Source: Hydrogenophaga sp.
GTDB taxonomy: Bacteria; Pseudomonadota; Gammaproteobacteria; Burkholderiales; Burkholderiaceae_C
NCBI RefSeq assembly: GCF_019264445.1
Contig: NZ_JAHVAB010000081.1
Span: 62,001-126,000 of the forward strand
Reading direction: 5' to 3'
DNA: 64,000 nucleotides
Shown here: piece by piece, positions 1 to 9,803 of the stretch
How positions within the stretch are numbered: the stretch's first letter is position 1
Layout: every line of letters begins with the position of its first letter
Made by a program: the position numbers and the translations under genes
The notes under the pieces: generated by a model
What the model saw: the letters and a program-made list of their open reading frames with translations, nothing else
What the model was told of the DNA's origin: nothing
Database searches by the model: none

Positions 1-713
1 TTGATGCCGTCCATGAGGGCGCGGTAGCTCGCGGCCAGACGCTGCACTTTCATGCCGGCAAAGGCCTTGGGGAACTGCCGCGCGATGGCGATGCGGTTCT
101 CCAGCAGGTAGCCCAGCCCCGACGGCGCCTGCGTGCGCTGGCCCACCACCCACCAGCGGCCATCGGGCCCCTGCGCGAGGTCAAAGCCCACGATGTGCAG
201 CCAGGTGTCGCCCGGCGGGCGCATGCCCTGCATGGAGCGAAGGTAGCCCGGGTGCCCCTGCACCAGTGCAGCCGGCAGCAGCGCGCGCTTGAGCAGCTCG
301 CGCTCGCCGTAGAGGTCGGCCATCATGGCGTTGAGCAAGCGGGTGCGCTGCAACACGCCGGTCTCGATCTGCGCCCAGTCTTGCGGGTCGATGAGTTTGG
401 GGAAGAGGTCGAGCGACCAGGGCCGCTCCAGGCCCGTGGAGGCGTCGGCGTAGACGTTGTAGGTGACGCCGTTGTCGCGGATCTGGCGATCGAGGTTGTC
501 GGCGCGGCGGTTCAGGTCGGCGAAGCCGTCGGCGCCGATGTGTTCGAAGAAGCTCGCCCAGGTGGGGGCGAGTTCGGTGGCATCGGGCTGACCGCCGGCT
601 CGCAGGTCGTCGCGGTGGCCCGCGTCGGCCGCCACCGACAGCGACAGCGCCCAGTCACAAGGTGAGTCCGGGCGCAGCGCGGCAAAGAGGGATTCGGTCG
701 GTTCGGGATTCAC
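1..713 (-). CDS. Circularly permuted ATP-grasp type 2 protein (N-terminal part; gene runs off the left edge)
   Basis: Minus-strand reading from a GTG at 713 gives VNPEPTESLFAALRPDSPCDWALS...RRADNLDRQIRDNGVTYNVYADASTGLERPWSLDLFPKLIDPQDWAQIETGVLQRTRLLNAMMADLYGERELLKRALLPAALVQGHPGYLRSMQGMRPPGDTWLHIVGFDLAQGPDGRWWVVGQRTQAPSGLGYLLENR, typical of CP_ATP-grasp proteins. Truncated, so a C-terminal alpha-E fusion cannot be checked. Confidence 0.85.
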   Translation of the reverse strand, partial: MNPEPTESLFAALRPDSPCDWALSLSVAADAGHRDDLRAGGQPDATELAPTWASFFEHIGADGFADLNRRADNLDRQIRDNGVTYNVYADASTGLERPWSLDLFPKLIDPQDWAQIETGVLQRTRLLNAMMADLYGERELLKRALLPAALVQGHPGYLRSMQGMRPPGDTWLHIVGFDLAQGPDGRWWVVGQRTQAPSGLGYLLENRIAIARQFPKAFAGMKVQRLAASYRALMDGI

Positions 714-816
714 GGTCACCGAGTATGCCCGCTGGGGTGCGGACGCCTCGGGAGAGCGTGAGTCGCCTTGTTGCATCCTTCACACAGGGTTTGTCCCCGG
801 TTCTGTGCGGGCGCTT

Positions 817-3800
817 TCAGGTGCGCAGGTCGAGCGTGAACGGGAACTCGCGGCTGTGCACCGCGGGCGCCACCTCCATGCGGCCGGGCGTGTGGCCCAT
901 CTGGAAGAAGCGCGAGAGCCGGCGGCTTTCGGCTTCGTAGGCGTTGATGGGGAAGGTGTCGTAGTTGCGCCCGCCCGGGTGGGCGACGTGGTACTGGCAG
1001 CCGCCCATGGAGCGCTTGAGCCAGGTGTCGACGATGTCGAAGGTGAGTGGCGCGTGCGCGGGAATGGACGGGTGCAGCGCCGACGGCGGGCTCCAGGCTT
1101 TGTAGCGAACTCCCGCTACGAATTCGCCCACCGTGCCGGTGCTCTGCAGGGGCAGGGCGCGGCCGTTGCAGGTGATGACGTGGCGGCTGTCGTTGAAGCC
1201 GCTGACGCGCACCTCCACGCGTTCGAGCGACGAATCGACATAGCGCACGGTGCCGCCGGGCGCGCCTTCTTCGCCCATGACGTGCCAGGGCTCGAGCGCG
1301 CTGCGGATGGTGAGCTCGATGCCGCGGGCGGTGACCTCACCCACCAGCGGGAAGCGGAACTCGAAGTGCGGTTCGAACCACGACATGTCGAAGGGGTAGC
1401 CGAAGCTGGCCATGTCGGTGAGCACGTCCTCGAAGTCCATGCGCACAAAGGTGGGCAGGAGGAAGCGGTCGTGCAGCTCGGTGCCCCAGCGCGTGAGCTT
1501 GCCCTGCCAGGGTTCCTGCCAGAAGCGCGCGACCATGGCGCGCAGCAGCAGCTGCTGCGCAATGCTCATGCGTGCATGCGGCGGCATTTCAAACGCGCGC
1601 AGCTCCAGCAGGCCCAGGCGGCCGGTGGGGCCGTCGGGCGAGTACAGCTTGTCGATGCAGAACTCGCTGCGGTGCGTGTTGCCGGTGACGTCGATCAGGA
1701 TGTTGCGCAGCGTGCGGTCCACCATCCAGGGCGGCATGTCTTCGCCGTAGGTCTTGCGGTTCTTCTCGATCTGCGCCAGCGCGATGTCCAGCTCCACCAG
1801 CTGGTCGTTGCGCGCCTCGTCCACGCGCGGCGCCTGGCTCGTCGGGCCGATGAACAGACCGCTGAAGAGGTACGACAGCGAAGGGTGGTTGTGCCAGTAG
1901 GCCAGCAGGCTGCCCAGCAGCTCGGGCTTGCGCAGGAAGGGCGAGTCCGCCGGCGTGGCGCCACCCAGCACGAAGTGGTTGCCGCCACCGGTGCCGGTGT
2001 GGCGCCCGTCGGTCATGAACTTCTCGGCGCACAGGCGCGTCTGGTGGGCCGCACCGTAGAGAAATTCGGTGTGCTCCACCAATTCGCCCCAGTTGTGCGC
2101 GGGGTGGATGTTGACCTCGATCACGCCGGGGTCGGGCGTGACCTGCAGCATCTTCAGGCGCGGGTCGCGCGGCGGTGGGTAGCCTTCCAGCACGATGCCC
2201 ATACCCAGCTTTTCGGCGGTGGCTTCCACCGCGGCGAGCAGGTCGAGGTAGTCCTCCAGGTGCGCCATGGGCGGCATGAAGATGTAGAGGTGGTGGTTCT
2301 TGCCGCCGCCGGCTTTCTCGGCCTTGGGGCCGTTGGCGCGGTGCGGGTCGCGCGCCTCCACGCACAGCGCGGTGCGCGTGAGCCAGGCCGCCGACTCACC
2401 GCGCTGCGGGAAGCGCGCGGCCAGTGCCTGCGCAGGGGCCGCACCGGGGCCCGGCTGGCCCGGGCGCAGGCCTTCCACGGTTTCGCTGTCGGGGTCGAAG
2501 TCCATGCCTTGCAGCGACACGGTGCCGCCCTCGGCAAAGCCGCCACCCACCTGGTGTGGTGACACCTGGTGCTTCACCGCGGCGCCGCGCGGCAGCGGGT
2601 CGCGCGCGGAGTGCGGGTCTTGCTCGATGTGGTACGGGTAGTCGCCCGCCGACACCCAGGGCAGCGAGTCCAGCGGCAGACGGTAGCCCATGGGCGAATC
2701 GCCCGGAATGAGGTACATGCGCTCGTCGCGGAAGAACCACGGCCCGGTGGACCACACCGTGCCGGAGATGCGCGGGTAGCCGCTCTTGCCGTTGCTGGAG
2801 AGCGCGCCGTTCATGCCCGAGGCCTGCAGCGGCAGCACGTAGCCCACGGTGGATTCCAGGCCCTGGCCGAACACGCGGCGCAGGCGCGCGCGCTCCAGTT
2901 CGTCGTCGAGCTTGCTGTCGAACGGGTCCACGTTCACGGGCAGGCGGCGCTCGCGCCAGAGGTAGTACCAAGTGTCCTCGTAGCCCGGGGTGATGTACTG
3001 AGTGGACAGGCCGAGCTTGCGGGCGAGGGCCTGCGTGAAGCGGCGCGCGTCGTCGGCGGTGTAGTGGGCTTCGTCGCGCTCATCGGCCAGCAGGGCCGGG
3101 TTGCGCCAGATGGTCTCGCCATCGGCGCGCCAGAACATCGAGAGCGCCCAGCGCGGCAGCTGCTCGCCGGGGTACCACTTGCCCTGGCCCATGTGCACGA
3201 AGCCGCCGGCGCCGTATTCCTCGCGCAGCCGCCCGAGCAGCTCGGTGGCATAGCCGCGTTTGGTCGGGCCCAGGGCGTCGGTGTTCCATTCGCCGGCGTC
3301 GCGGTCGCTGGTGGCCACGAAGGTGGGTTCGCCGCCCATGGTCAGGCGCACGTCGTGCTGCACGAGGTCGGCGTCCACCTTGTCGCCCAGGGCCAGCACG
3401 CCGGCCCACTGTTCGTCGGTGTAGGGGCTGGTCACGCGCGGCGATTCGTAGACGCGCGTCACGCTCATGTGGTGGCTGAACTCCACCTCGCATTTGTCCA
3501 TGGCGCCTTCGACCGGTGCGGCGCTGGAGGGCTGCGGTGTGCAGGCCAGCGGCACGTGGCCTTCGCCAGCGAGCAGGCCGGAGGTGGGGTCCAGGCCGAT
3601 CCAGCCGGCGCCGGGCAAGAACACCTCGCACCACGCGTGCAGGTCGGTGAAATCTTTCTCGGGACCGTTGGGGCCATCGACCGATTTCACATCGGCCGTG
3701 AGCTGAATGAGATAGCCCGAAACGAAGCGGGCGGCCAGGCCCATGTGGCGCAGGATCTGCACCAGCAGCCAGCCGCTGTCGCGGCACGAGCCGCTGCCCA

Positions 3801-4323
3801 GCTTGAGCGTTTCTTCAGGCGTCTGCACGCCGGGCTCCATGCGGATGGTGTACGCAATGTCGCGCTGCAGGCGCTGGTTGATATCGACCAGGAAGTCGAT
3901 GGTGCGGCGTTCGGTGCGGTCCACTTCGTCCACGTACTTCTTGAGCAAGGGCGTGAGCGGTGCGGTGGCCAGGTAGGGCGCGAGTTCCTGCTTTTGCGCG
4001 TCGTCGTACTTGAACGGGAAGTTCTCGGCCGAAGGTTCGAGGAAGAAGTCGAACGGGTTGTAGACCGCCATTTCCACCACGAGGTCGATGGTGACCTTGA
4101 ACTCGGTGGTGGGCTCGGGGAACACCAGGCGTGCCTGGTAGTTGGCAAACGGGTCTTGCTGCCAGTTGATGAAGTGGCCGCCGGGCTCGATGCGCTGCGA
4201 ATACGAGAGCACCTTGGTGCGGCTGTGCGGCGCGGGCCGCAGCCTGACCACCTGAGGACCCAGCTTGACCAGGCGGTCGTACCGATAATGGGTGATGTGG
4301 CTCAGGGCGACGTGGATGGCCAT
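817..4323 (-). CDS. Transglutaminase-like / DUF2126 family protein
   Basis: 1168-aa ORF; N-terminal transglutaminase core (GSCRDSGWLLVQILRHMGLAARFVSGYL...DLHAWCEVFLPGAGWIGLDPTSGLL) followed by a long DUF2126-like region (MGGEPTFVATSDRDAGEWNTDALGPTKRGYATELLGRLREEYGAGG...). Confidence 0.93.
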   Translation of the reverse strand: MAIHVALSHITHYRYDRLVKLGPQVVRLRPAPHSRTKVLSYSQRIEPGGHFINWQQDPFANYQARLVFPEPTTEFKVTIDLVVEMAVYNPFDFFLEPSAENFPFKYDDAQKQELAPYLATAPLTPLLKKYVDEVDRTERRTIDFLVDINQRLQRDIAYTIRMEPGVQTPEETLKLGSGSCRDSGWLLVQILRHMGLAARFVSGYLIQLTADVKSVDGPNGPEKDFTDLHAWCEVFLPGAGWIGLDPTSGLLAGEGHVPLACTPQPSSAAPVEGAMDKCEVEFSHHMSVTRVYESPRVTSPYTDEQWAGVLALGDKVDADLVQHDVRLTMGGEPTFVATSDRDAGEWNTDALGPTKRGYATELLGRLREEYGAGGFVHMGQGKWYPGEQLPRWALSMFWRADGETIWRNPALLADERDEAHYTADDARRFTQALARKLGLSTQYITPGYEDTWYYLWRERRLPVNVDPFDSKLDDELERARLRRVFGQGLESTVGYVLPLQASGMNGALSSNGKSGYPRISGTVWSTGPWFFRDERMYLIPGDSPMGYRLPLDSLPWVSAGDYPYHIEQDPHSARDPLPRGAAVKHQVSPHQVGGGFAEGGTVSLQGMDFDPDSETVEGLRPGQPGPGAAPAQALAARFPQRGESAAWLTRTALCVEARDPHRANGPKAEKAGGGKNHHLYIFMPPMAHLEDYLDLLAAVEATAEKLGMGIVLEGYPPPRDPRLKMLQVTPDPGVIEVNIHPAHNWGELVEHTEFLYGAAHQTRLCAEKFMTDGRHTGTGGGNHFVLGGATPADSPFLRKPELLGSLLAYWHNHPSLSYLFSGLFIGPTSQAPRVDEARNDQLVELDIALAQIEKNRKTYGEDMPPWMVDRTLRNILIDVTGNTHRSEFCIDKLYSPDGPTGRLGLLELRAFEMPPHARMSIAQQLLLRAMVARFWQEPWQGKLTRWGTELHDRFLLPTFVRMDFEDVLTDMASFGYPFDMSWFEPHFEFRFPLVGEVTARGIELTIRSALEPWHVMGEEGAPGGTVRYVDSSLERVEVRVSGFNDSRHVITCNGRALPLQSTGTVGEFVAGVRYKAWSPPSALHPSIPAHAPLTFDIVDTWLKRSMGGCQYHVAHPGGRNYDTFPINAYEAESRRLSRFFQMGHTPGRMEVAPAVHSREFPFTLDLRT

Positions 4324-4460
4324 ACGAGAGACTTTCCAGGGAGGAATAAAACAATGGGTCCGCGGGCAACTCTTTTGCCGTCGCGGCTTGCAGCCATGCT
4401 AGCAAGTCTTGCGCCACGGCCTGATGACACTTCCGTCTGGCCTTGGCGCGCGACCTGATC

Positions 4461-6914
4461 ATGCGCCATTGGGGTTTTGCGGCGCTGCTGGGTTGGGTGT
4501 GTGGCGTGGCCTTGCAGCTGCAGCAGGCCTATCTGTCGCCCATGGCGCTCTACGGCGCCGCGCTGGCCACCGGCCTGTGTGCCTTGGTGTGCATGCGGCG
4601 GTTGCGGCGGCCATGGCCCGCGCTGGGCGTGGCGCTGCTGGCGGGCGTGTTGCTGGGCTGGGGGCTGACCGGCGCGCGCGCCGTGCACTTTGCCGCCGAC
4701 GCGCTCGACCCGAACCTGCAGGGCGTGGATATCGAGGTCACAGGCCGCATTGCCTCGCTGCCGCAGCGCAGCGCGCAGGGCGAGCGCTTTGATGTCGTGG
4801 TGGAGGCTGCCCGCCGCTCGGGCGACACCGTGCGCCTCCCGCCGCGCTTGCAGTTGGGCTGGTACGCCGGGGCCAGCGCAGAGCCTCAAGGGTCGCTGTG
4901 GAGCCTGTCGCAGGAAAGCCCGGGCCTGCGTGCGGGCGACCGCTGGCGTTTCACGGTGCGCCTGCGCAGCCCGCACGGCAACCTGAACCCCCACGGGTTT
5001 GACCGCGAACGCTGGCTCTGGGAGCAAGGCATCCAGGCCACCGGCTATGTGCGCAGCGGCCCGCGCGACCCGGCGCCGCAGCGGCTGGGGGCAACCTGGT
5101 GGCACCCGCTGGACCGCCTGCGACAGGCCGTGGCCGAGCGCATCGAAGCGCGCGTGGCGTCTGACCCGCGCAGCGCGGGCGTGCTGGCCGCGCTGGTGGT
5201 GGGCGATCAGTCGGCCATCGACCGTGCCGACTGGGACCTCTTTCGCAACACCGGTGTGGCGCACTTGATGAGCATTTCGGGCTTGCATGTGACGCTGTTT
5301 GCGTGGCTGGCCACGGCGCTGGTGGGTGCGCTGTGGCGCCGGCTGGCGCACGTCTGGCCGCAGGCCGTGCTGGCGCTGCCGGCCCCTTGGGCGGCTGGCC
5401 TGGGCGGTGTGGCGCTGGCCATGGCCTATGCGCTGTTTTCGGGCTGGGGCGTGCCGGCCCAGCGCACGGTGCTCATGCTGGCCGTGGTGGTGGCGCTGCG
5501 GCTGTCGGTGCGGCAATGGCCCTGGCCCGGTGTGTGGTTGCTGGCCATGGCGGCGGTGGTGCTGCTCGATCCCTGGGCGCTGCTGCAGGCGGGCTTCTGG
5601 CTCAGCTTCGTGGCGGTGGGCATTCTGTTTGCCACCGACCCGGGCCGCCGCTCTACAGATGCCGGCGCGCAACGCCCGCCCTGGCTGCGGCGGGGTGTGC
5701 AGGCGCTGGCGGGTTTGTTGCGCGAGCAAGGCGTGGTGACGGTGGCGCTCACGCCCCTCACGCTGTTGCTGTTTGGCCAGTTCTCGGTGGTGGGGCTGCT
5801 GGCCAACCTGGCAGCCATTCCGTGGGTCACGTTGCTGGTGACGCCGCTGGCGCTGCTGGGCGTGATCGTGCCGCCGCTCTGGGACGTGGCGGCCTGGGCC
5901 GTGCAGGCGCTGGCGCTGGCCTTGCAATGGCTGGGCGCGTGGCCCGGGGCCACGCTGTTCCGGCCTGCAGCGCCCTGGCCGCTGGCGCTGGCGGCCGTGC
6001 TGGGCGGCGCGCTGCTGGTGCTGCGCATGCCCTGGGCGGTGCGGCTCTCGGGAGCCCTGCTGTTGTGGCCCGCACTGCTGTACGCGCCGCCGCGCCCGGC
6101 GCCAGGCGAGTTCGAGCTGATGGCGCTGGACGTGGGTCAGGGCAGTGCGGTCCTGCTGCGCACCGCCACCCACAGCCTTCTGTACGACACCGGACCGCGC
6201 TACGGCCCGCAACCCGACGCGGCCGATGCCGGTGACCGCGTGGTGTTGCCGCTGTTGCGCGCCCTCGGGGAACGGCTGGATGCCGTGGTGGTGAGCCACC
6301 GCGACAGCGACCACGCCGGAGGCGCGGCGGCCGTGCAGGCGGCGCAGCCGCAGGCGCGCTGGTTGTCCTCGTTTGACGCCCAGGCCGAACGCCGCTGCGT
6401 GGCAGGCCAGCGCTGGCAGTGGGATGGGGTGGACTTCGAGGTGTTGCACCCGCAACCTGGGGACTACGCCGAGGACGGCTCCGGCCGGCTTTCCAGCAAC
6501 GCCATGTCCTGCGTGCTGCGGGTGAGCAATGGCTCACAGAGCGCCTGGCTTGCCGGCGACCTCGATGCCGCGCACGAGGTGCGGCTGGCCATGGCCCGGC
6601 CCGAGCTGCGGGCCACGGTCATGCTCGCGCCCCACCACGGCAGCCTCACATCGAGCAGCCCGTTGCTGCTCAACACGCTGCAGCCGCGCTGGGTGCTGGT
6701 GCAGTCGGGCTACCGCAACCGCTTTGGCCACCCGGCGCCAGCCGTGCTGGAGCGGTATGTGCAGCGCGGCATTCCGTGGCGCAACTCGCCCGAATGCGGG
6801 GCGGCCACCTGGCGCAGCGAAGCACCCGATGCCGTGGTGTGCCAGCGTGAAGTGGGCCGCCGCTATTGGCACCGCTCGCTGCAGGCCGGCAAGGAGCGTG
6901 CGCAACAGCCCTAG
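4461..6914 (+). CDS. comEC: ComEC/Rec2-type DNA internalization competence protein
   Basis: ORF with multiple TM segments, competence domain motif (HLMSISGLHVTLFAWLATALVGALWRR) and C-terminal metallo-beta-lactamase-like domain (DVGQGSAVLLRTATHSLLYDTGP...VVVSHRDSDHAGG...LAPHHGS). ATG at 4461 preferred over upstream TTG at 4443. Confidence 0.93.
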   Translation: MRHWGFAALLGWVCGVALQLQQAYLSPMALYGAALATGLCALVCMRRLRRPWPALGVALLAGVLLGWGLTGARAVHFAADALDPNLQGVDIEVTGRIASLPQRSAQGERFDVVVEAARRSGDTVRLPPRLQLGWYAGASAEPQGSLWSLSQESPGLRAGDRWRFTVRLRSPHGNLNPHGFDRERWLWEQGIQATGYVRSGPRDPAPQRLGATWWHPLDRLRQAVAERIEARVASDPRSAGVLAALVVGDQSAIDRADWDLFRNTGVAHLMSISGLHVTLFAWLATALVGALWRRLAHVWPQAVLALPAPWAAGLGGVALAMAYALFSGWGVPAQRTVLMLAVVVALRLSVRQWPWPGVWLLAMAAVVLLDPWALLQAGFWLSFVAVGILFATDPGRRSTDAGAQRPPWLRRGVQALAGLLREQGVVTVALTPLTLLLFGQFSVVGLLANLAAIPWVTLLVTPLALLGVIVPPLWDVAAWAVQALALALQWLGAWPGATLFRPAAPWPLALAAVLGGALLVLRMPWAVRLSGALLLWPALLYAPPRPAPGEFELMALDVGQGSAVLLRTATHSLLYDTGPRYGPQPDAADAGDRVVLPLLRALGERLDAVVVSHRDSDHAGGAAAVQAAQPQARWLSSFDAQAERRCVAGQRWQWDGVDFEVLHPQPGDYAEDGSGRLSSNAMSCVLRVSNGSQSAWLAGDLDAAHEVRLAMARPELRATVMLAPHHGSLTSSSPLLLNTLQPRWVLVQSGYRNRFGHPAPAVLERYVQRGIPWRNSPECGAATWRSEAPDAVVCQREVGRRYWHRSLQAGKERAQQP

Positions 6915-8251
6915 ATGCGCATGCCGGCTATGCCAGCCGGATCCACGCGCAGGATCTGGTGCGAGCGACGAGAGGGATCGAAGTGCGATGCGAAATCGTC
7001 GAGCACGTGGTCCTCCCATTGCTCGCGCTTGGCTCGCACGACATTGTCGCCATAGGCATCCTCGAGCTTGAGGCCGGCGTATGCCACGCTCGTCATTAGC
7101 GCGCCTGAAACCAACGTGCCCAGGAAGTCACGACGCTTGAGTTGTGATTTCAGATGGACCTGAAGGTCTTCTCGGTTATGTGCTCGGCTGCTCAGCAGGG
7201 CACTGACACTGGCTGAAAGTGCGGTGCCGATCACCAGGCTGCCTGCTAGTCGGTAGGAATCCATGTTCTCCGGTTGTGTCTCGCCAGCCACTGCATAGAT
7301 TTCATCCTCATATCGACGCGCCACGCGCCGCAGTTCATCGAGGTCCACTGGTCCAGAGCGTGACAACAGAGCGAGGTAACCCAGGCGCTGGCGGTTGAGC
7401 GTGGAGTCTTGCTGTGCAAGCACAGCCAGCAGACGATCAAGGTGGCGCATCAACATGTCGGCGCAGATTTTCGGAAAAATGCCTTCATGGGAAATAGGTT
7501 GCTGGCGGCTGGCCTCGTGGACCACGGGTACAGCCAAGTCGTGTGGCGTCGTTTCAAAGCCAGTCTCGACGTGCAGTTGGGCGAGGTTGTTGACCTTTGA
7601 AATAGCCGCGGCCCGGATCAACTGGCGCTCGCGGTTTGCCAGGGCCATCAGCGCATGCACGGCGTGTGGTTCTTTGGGAAAAGTCAGTTGCAGCGCCGCT
7701 TCCCAGGCGGCCCTTGCAGTCCACTGCTTTCCCTGGTTGCCTTTGCGGTAACGGTACTCGTATTGCTGCGAGAAGTCAGTGGGCAGGCGCAGGGCCGAGG
7801 TGCTCAAAGTCGCGTGGGCCATATCAAGGGTTGCCACAGAGCGCAGTCGGCTGTATGTCAGTTCGTCGACGTGGTCTGGCGGGTACTGAACGAAGGCGTT
7901 CGCGGCTACGCATGCACTTTGCAGATCAACAAGGTACTGTTGACCTTGTGGCGTCTGCGGCGGACCGGCGTGTTGCAAGGCCCGCCGCTCCAGGGCGTAT
8001 GCCTGCATGTCGCCGTGGCGGGTGGCCACGCGGATGAGACCGGCCCGTATCGCAGGGAGAAAGACTGAACGCGCACGACCGGGGTGGCGTGCCTCCTCTG
8101 AAGCCAGCACGAAACCTTCCTCGACCAGCAGTCGCTCGCGGCAAAAGAGCAACCGGTGCAGGATGGCTTTGTGTCCGGTCGCACCTTTGCTCCCCGTGCC
8201 TCCAAACGGGTACTGAATGGATTTGTCGTCGAGCGTTCCGAGGTAGAGCAT
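6911..8251 (-). CDS. Hypothetical protein, 446 aa, no recognised domain, two C-terminal hydrophobic segments
   Basis: Long ORF with start codon MLYLGTLDDKSIQYPFGG... and atypically low GC for the window; segments LAGSLVIGTALSASVSALL (about 335-353) and FLGTLVSGALMTSVAYAGL (about 377-394). Confidence 0.8.
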   Translation of the reverse strand: MLYLGTLDDKSIQYPFGGTGSKGATGHKAILHRLLFCRERLLVEEGFVLASEEARHPGRARSVFLPAIRAGLIRVATRHGDMQAYALERRALQHAGPPQTPQGQQYLVDLQSACVAANAFVQYPPDHVDELTYSRLRSVATLDMAHATLSTSALRLPTDFSQQYEYRYRKGNQGKQWTARAAWEAALQLTFPKEPHAVHALMALANRERQLIRAAAISKVNNLAQLHVETGFETTPHDLAVPVVHEASRQQPISHEGIFPKICADMLMRHLDRLLAVLAQQDSTLNRQRLGYLALLSRSGPVDLDELRRVARRYEDEIYAVAGETQPENMDSYRLAGSLVIGTALSASVSALLSSRAHNREDLQVHLKSQLKRRDFLGTLVSGALMTSVAYAGLKLEDAYGDNVVRAKREQWEDHVLDDFASHFDPSRRSHQILRVDPAGIAGMRI

Positions 8252-8353
8252 GGGGTCTCCCTATAGACAAATTCTCGCCGGCCCCAAATTTGCCGGGCAT
8301 GCTCGAAAACCCTGGCCCGGTCCTTGCTATGCTGTCTTCAGGAGAAAAAGCCC

Positions 8354-9793
8354 ATGAGCAGACCGATGTTTGACGAAATGAATGCCTCGCCCAGCGAGGT
8401 CCGGGCCCACTATCAAAACTACGCCAACTGGCTGGCCCAGCAGCCCGAAGACGTGATGGCGGCCCGGCGGGAGGAGGCGGAAATGATCTTCCGCCGTGTC
8501 GGCATCACCTTCGCGGTGTACGGCGCCAAAGACGAGGACGGCTCCGGCACCGAGCGCCTCATTCCCTTCGACCTGATTCCCCGCGTCATTCCTGCCCACG
8601 AGTGGCAGAGCATGGAAGAAGGCCTGGTGCAGCGCGTGACCGCGCTCAACCGCTTCATCCACGACGTGTATCACGACCAGGAAATCATCAAGGCCGGCAT
8701 CGTGCCCGCCGAGCAGATCTTCCAGAACGCGCAGTTCCGCCCCGAAATGATGGGCGTGGACGTGCCGCACAACATCTATTCGCACATCTCCGGCATCGAT
8801 ATCGTGCGCGCGCCCAACGCCGACGGCGTGGGTGAGTACTACGTCCTCGAAGACAACCTGCGGGTGCCCAGCGGCGTGAGCTACATGCTCGAAGACCGCA
8901 AGATGATGATGCGGCTTTTCCCCGAACTCTTCGGCCAGAACCGCGTGGCGCCCGTGGCGCATTACCCCGACCTGCTGCTCGAAACCCTGCGCGCCAGCAG
9001 CCCGGCCACCACCGCCGAGCCCACCGTGGTGGTGCTCACGCCCGGCATGTACAACAGCGCGTACTTCGAACACGCGTTCCTCGCGCAGCAGATGGGCATC
9101 GAGCTGGTGGAGGGGCAAGACCTCTTCGTGAAGGACAACTTCGTCTACATGCGCACCACGCGCGGCCCCAAGCGCGTGGACGTGATCTACCGCCGGGTGG
9201 ACGACGATTTCCTCGACCCTTCGGTGTTCCGTCCGACGTCCACCCTGGGCTGCGAAGGCCTGCTGGGCGTCTACCGCAGCGGCAACGTGGCGATCTGCAA
9301 CGCGGTGGGCACCGGTGTGGCCGACGACAAGTCGATCTACCCCTACGTGCCCAAGATGATCGAGTTCTACCTCGGGCAAAAGCCGATCCTCAACAACGTG
9401 CCGACCTTCATGGGCCGCGAGCCCGAAGACCTGAAGTACATGCTGGCCAACATGAAGGACCTGGTGGTCAAGGAAGTGCATGGCGCAGGCGGCTACGGCA
9501 TGCTGGTCGGCCCTGCCTCCACGCAGGCCGAGATCGAGGACTTCCGCAAGGCCGTGGCGGCCAACCCCACGGGCTACATCGCGCAGCCCACGCTCTCGCT
9601 CTCCACCTGCCCCACCTATGTGCAAAGCGGCGTGGCGCCGCGCCACATTGACCTGCGGCCCTTCGTGCTCAGCGGCAAGACGGTGCAGATGGTGCCCGGC
9701 GGCCTGACGCGTGTGGCCCTCAAGGAGGGCTCGCTGGTCGTCAACTCGTCACAGGGTGGCGGTACAAAAGACACGTGGATTCTGGAAGACTGA
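8354..9793 (+). CDS. Circularly permuted ATP-grasp protein (DUF404/DUF407 type)
   Basis: MSRPMFDEMNASPSEVRAHYQNYANWLAQQPEDVMAARREEAEMIFRRVGITFAVYGAKDEDGSGTERLIPFDLIPRVIPAHEWQSMEEGLVQRVTALNRFIHDVYHDQEI...; ATG at 8354 preceded by AGGAGA. Confidence 0.95.
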   Translation: MSRPMFDEMNASPSEVRAHYQNYANWLAQQPEDVMAARREEAEMIFRRVGITFAVYGAKDEDGSGTERLIPFDLIPRVIPAHEWQSMEEGLVQRVTALNRFIHDVYHDQEIIKAGIVPAEQIFQNAQFRPEMMGVDVPHNIYSHISGIDIVRAPNADGVGEYYVLEDNLRVPSGVSYMLEDRKMMMRLFPELFGQNRVAPVAHYPDLLLETLRASSPATTAEPTVVVLTPGMYNSAYFEHAFLAQQMGIELVEGQDLFVKDNFVYMRTTRGPKRVDVIYRRVDDDFLDPSVFRPTSTLGCEGLLGVYRSGNVAICNAVGTGVADDKSIYPYVPKMIEFYLGQKPILNNVPTFMGREPEDLKYMLANMKDLVVKEVHGAGGYGMLVGPASTQAEIEDFRKAVAANPTGYIAQPTLSLSTCPTYVQSGVAPRHIDLRPFVLSGKTVQMVPGGLTRVALKEGSLVVNSSQGGGTKDTWILED

Positions 9794-9803
9794 GGGACAC
9801 AAC

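Noticed and set aside
805-2562. Long plus-strand ORFs 805-2562 and 2569-4458 opposite the DUF2126 gene
   Set aside because: Shadow ORFs of a GC-rich gene; His/Arg/Ala/Val-rich low-complexity translation and no domain, while the minus strand is clearly coding.
4302-6455. 717-aa minus-strand ORF opposite comEC
   Set aside because: Gln/Arg/His-rich antisense frame; comEC is the real gene.
8327-9646. 439-aa minus-strand ORF opposite the CP-ATP-grasp gene
   Set aside because: Antisense shadow with compositional bias (His, Val, Ala, Gly).
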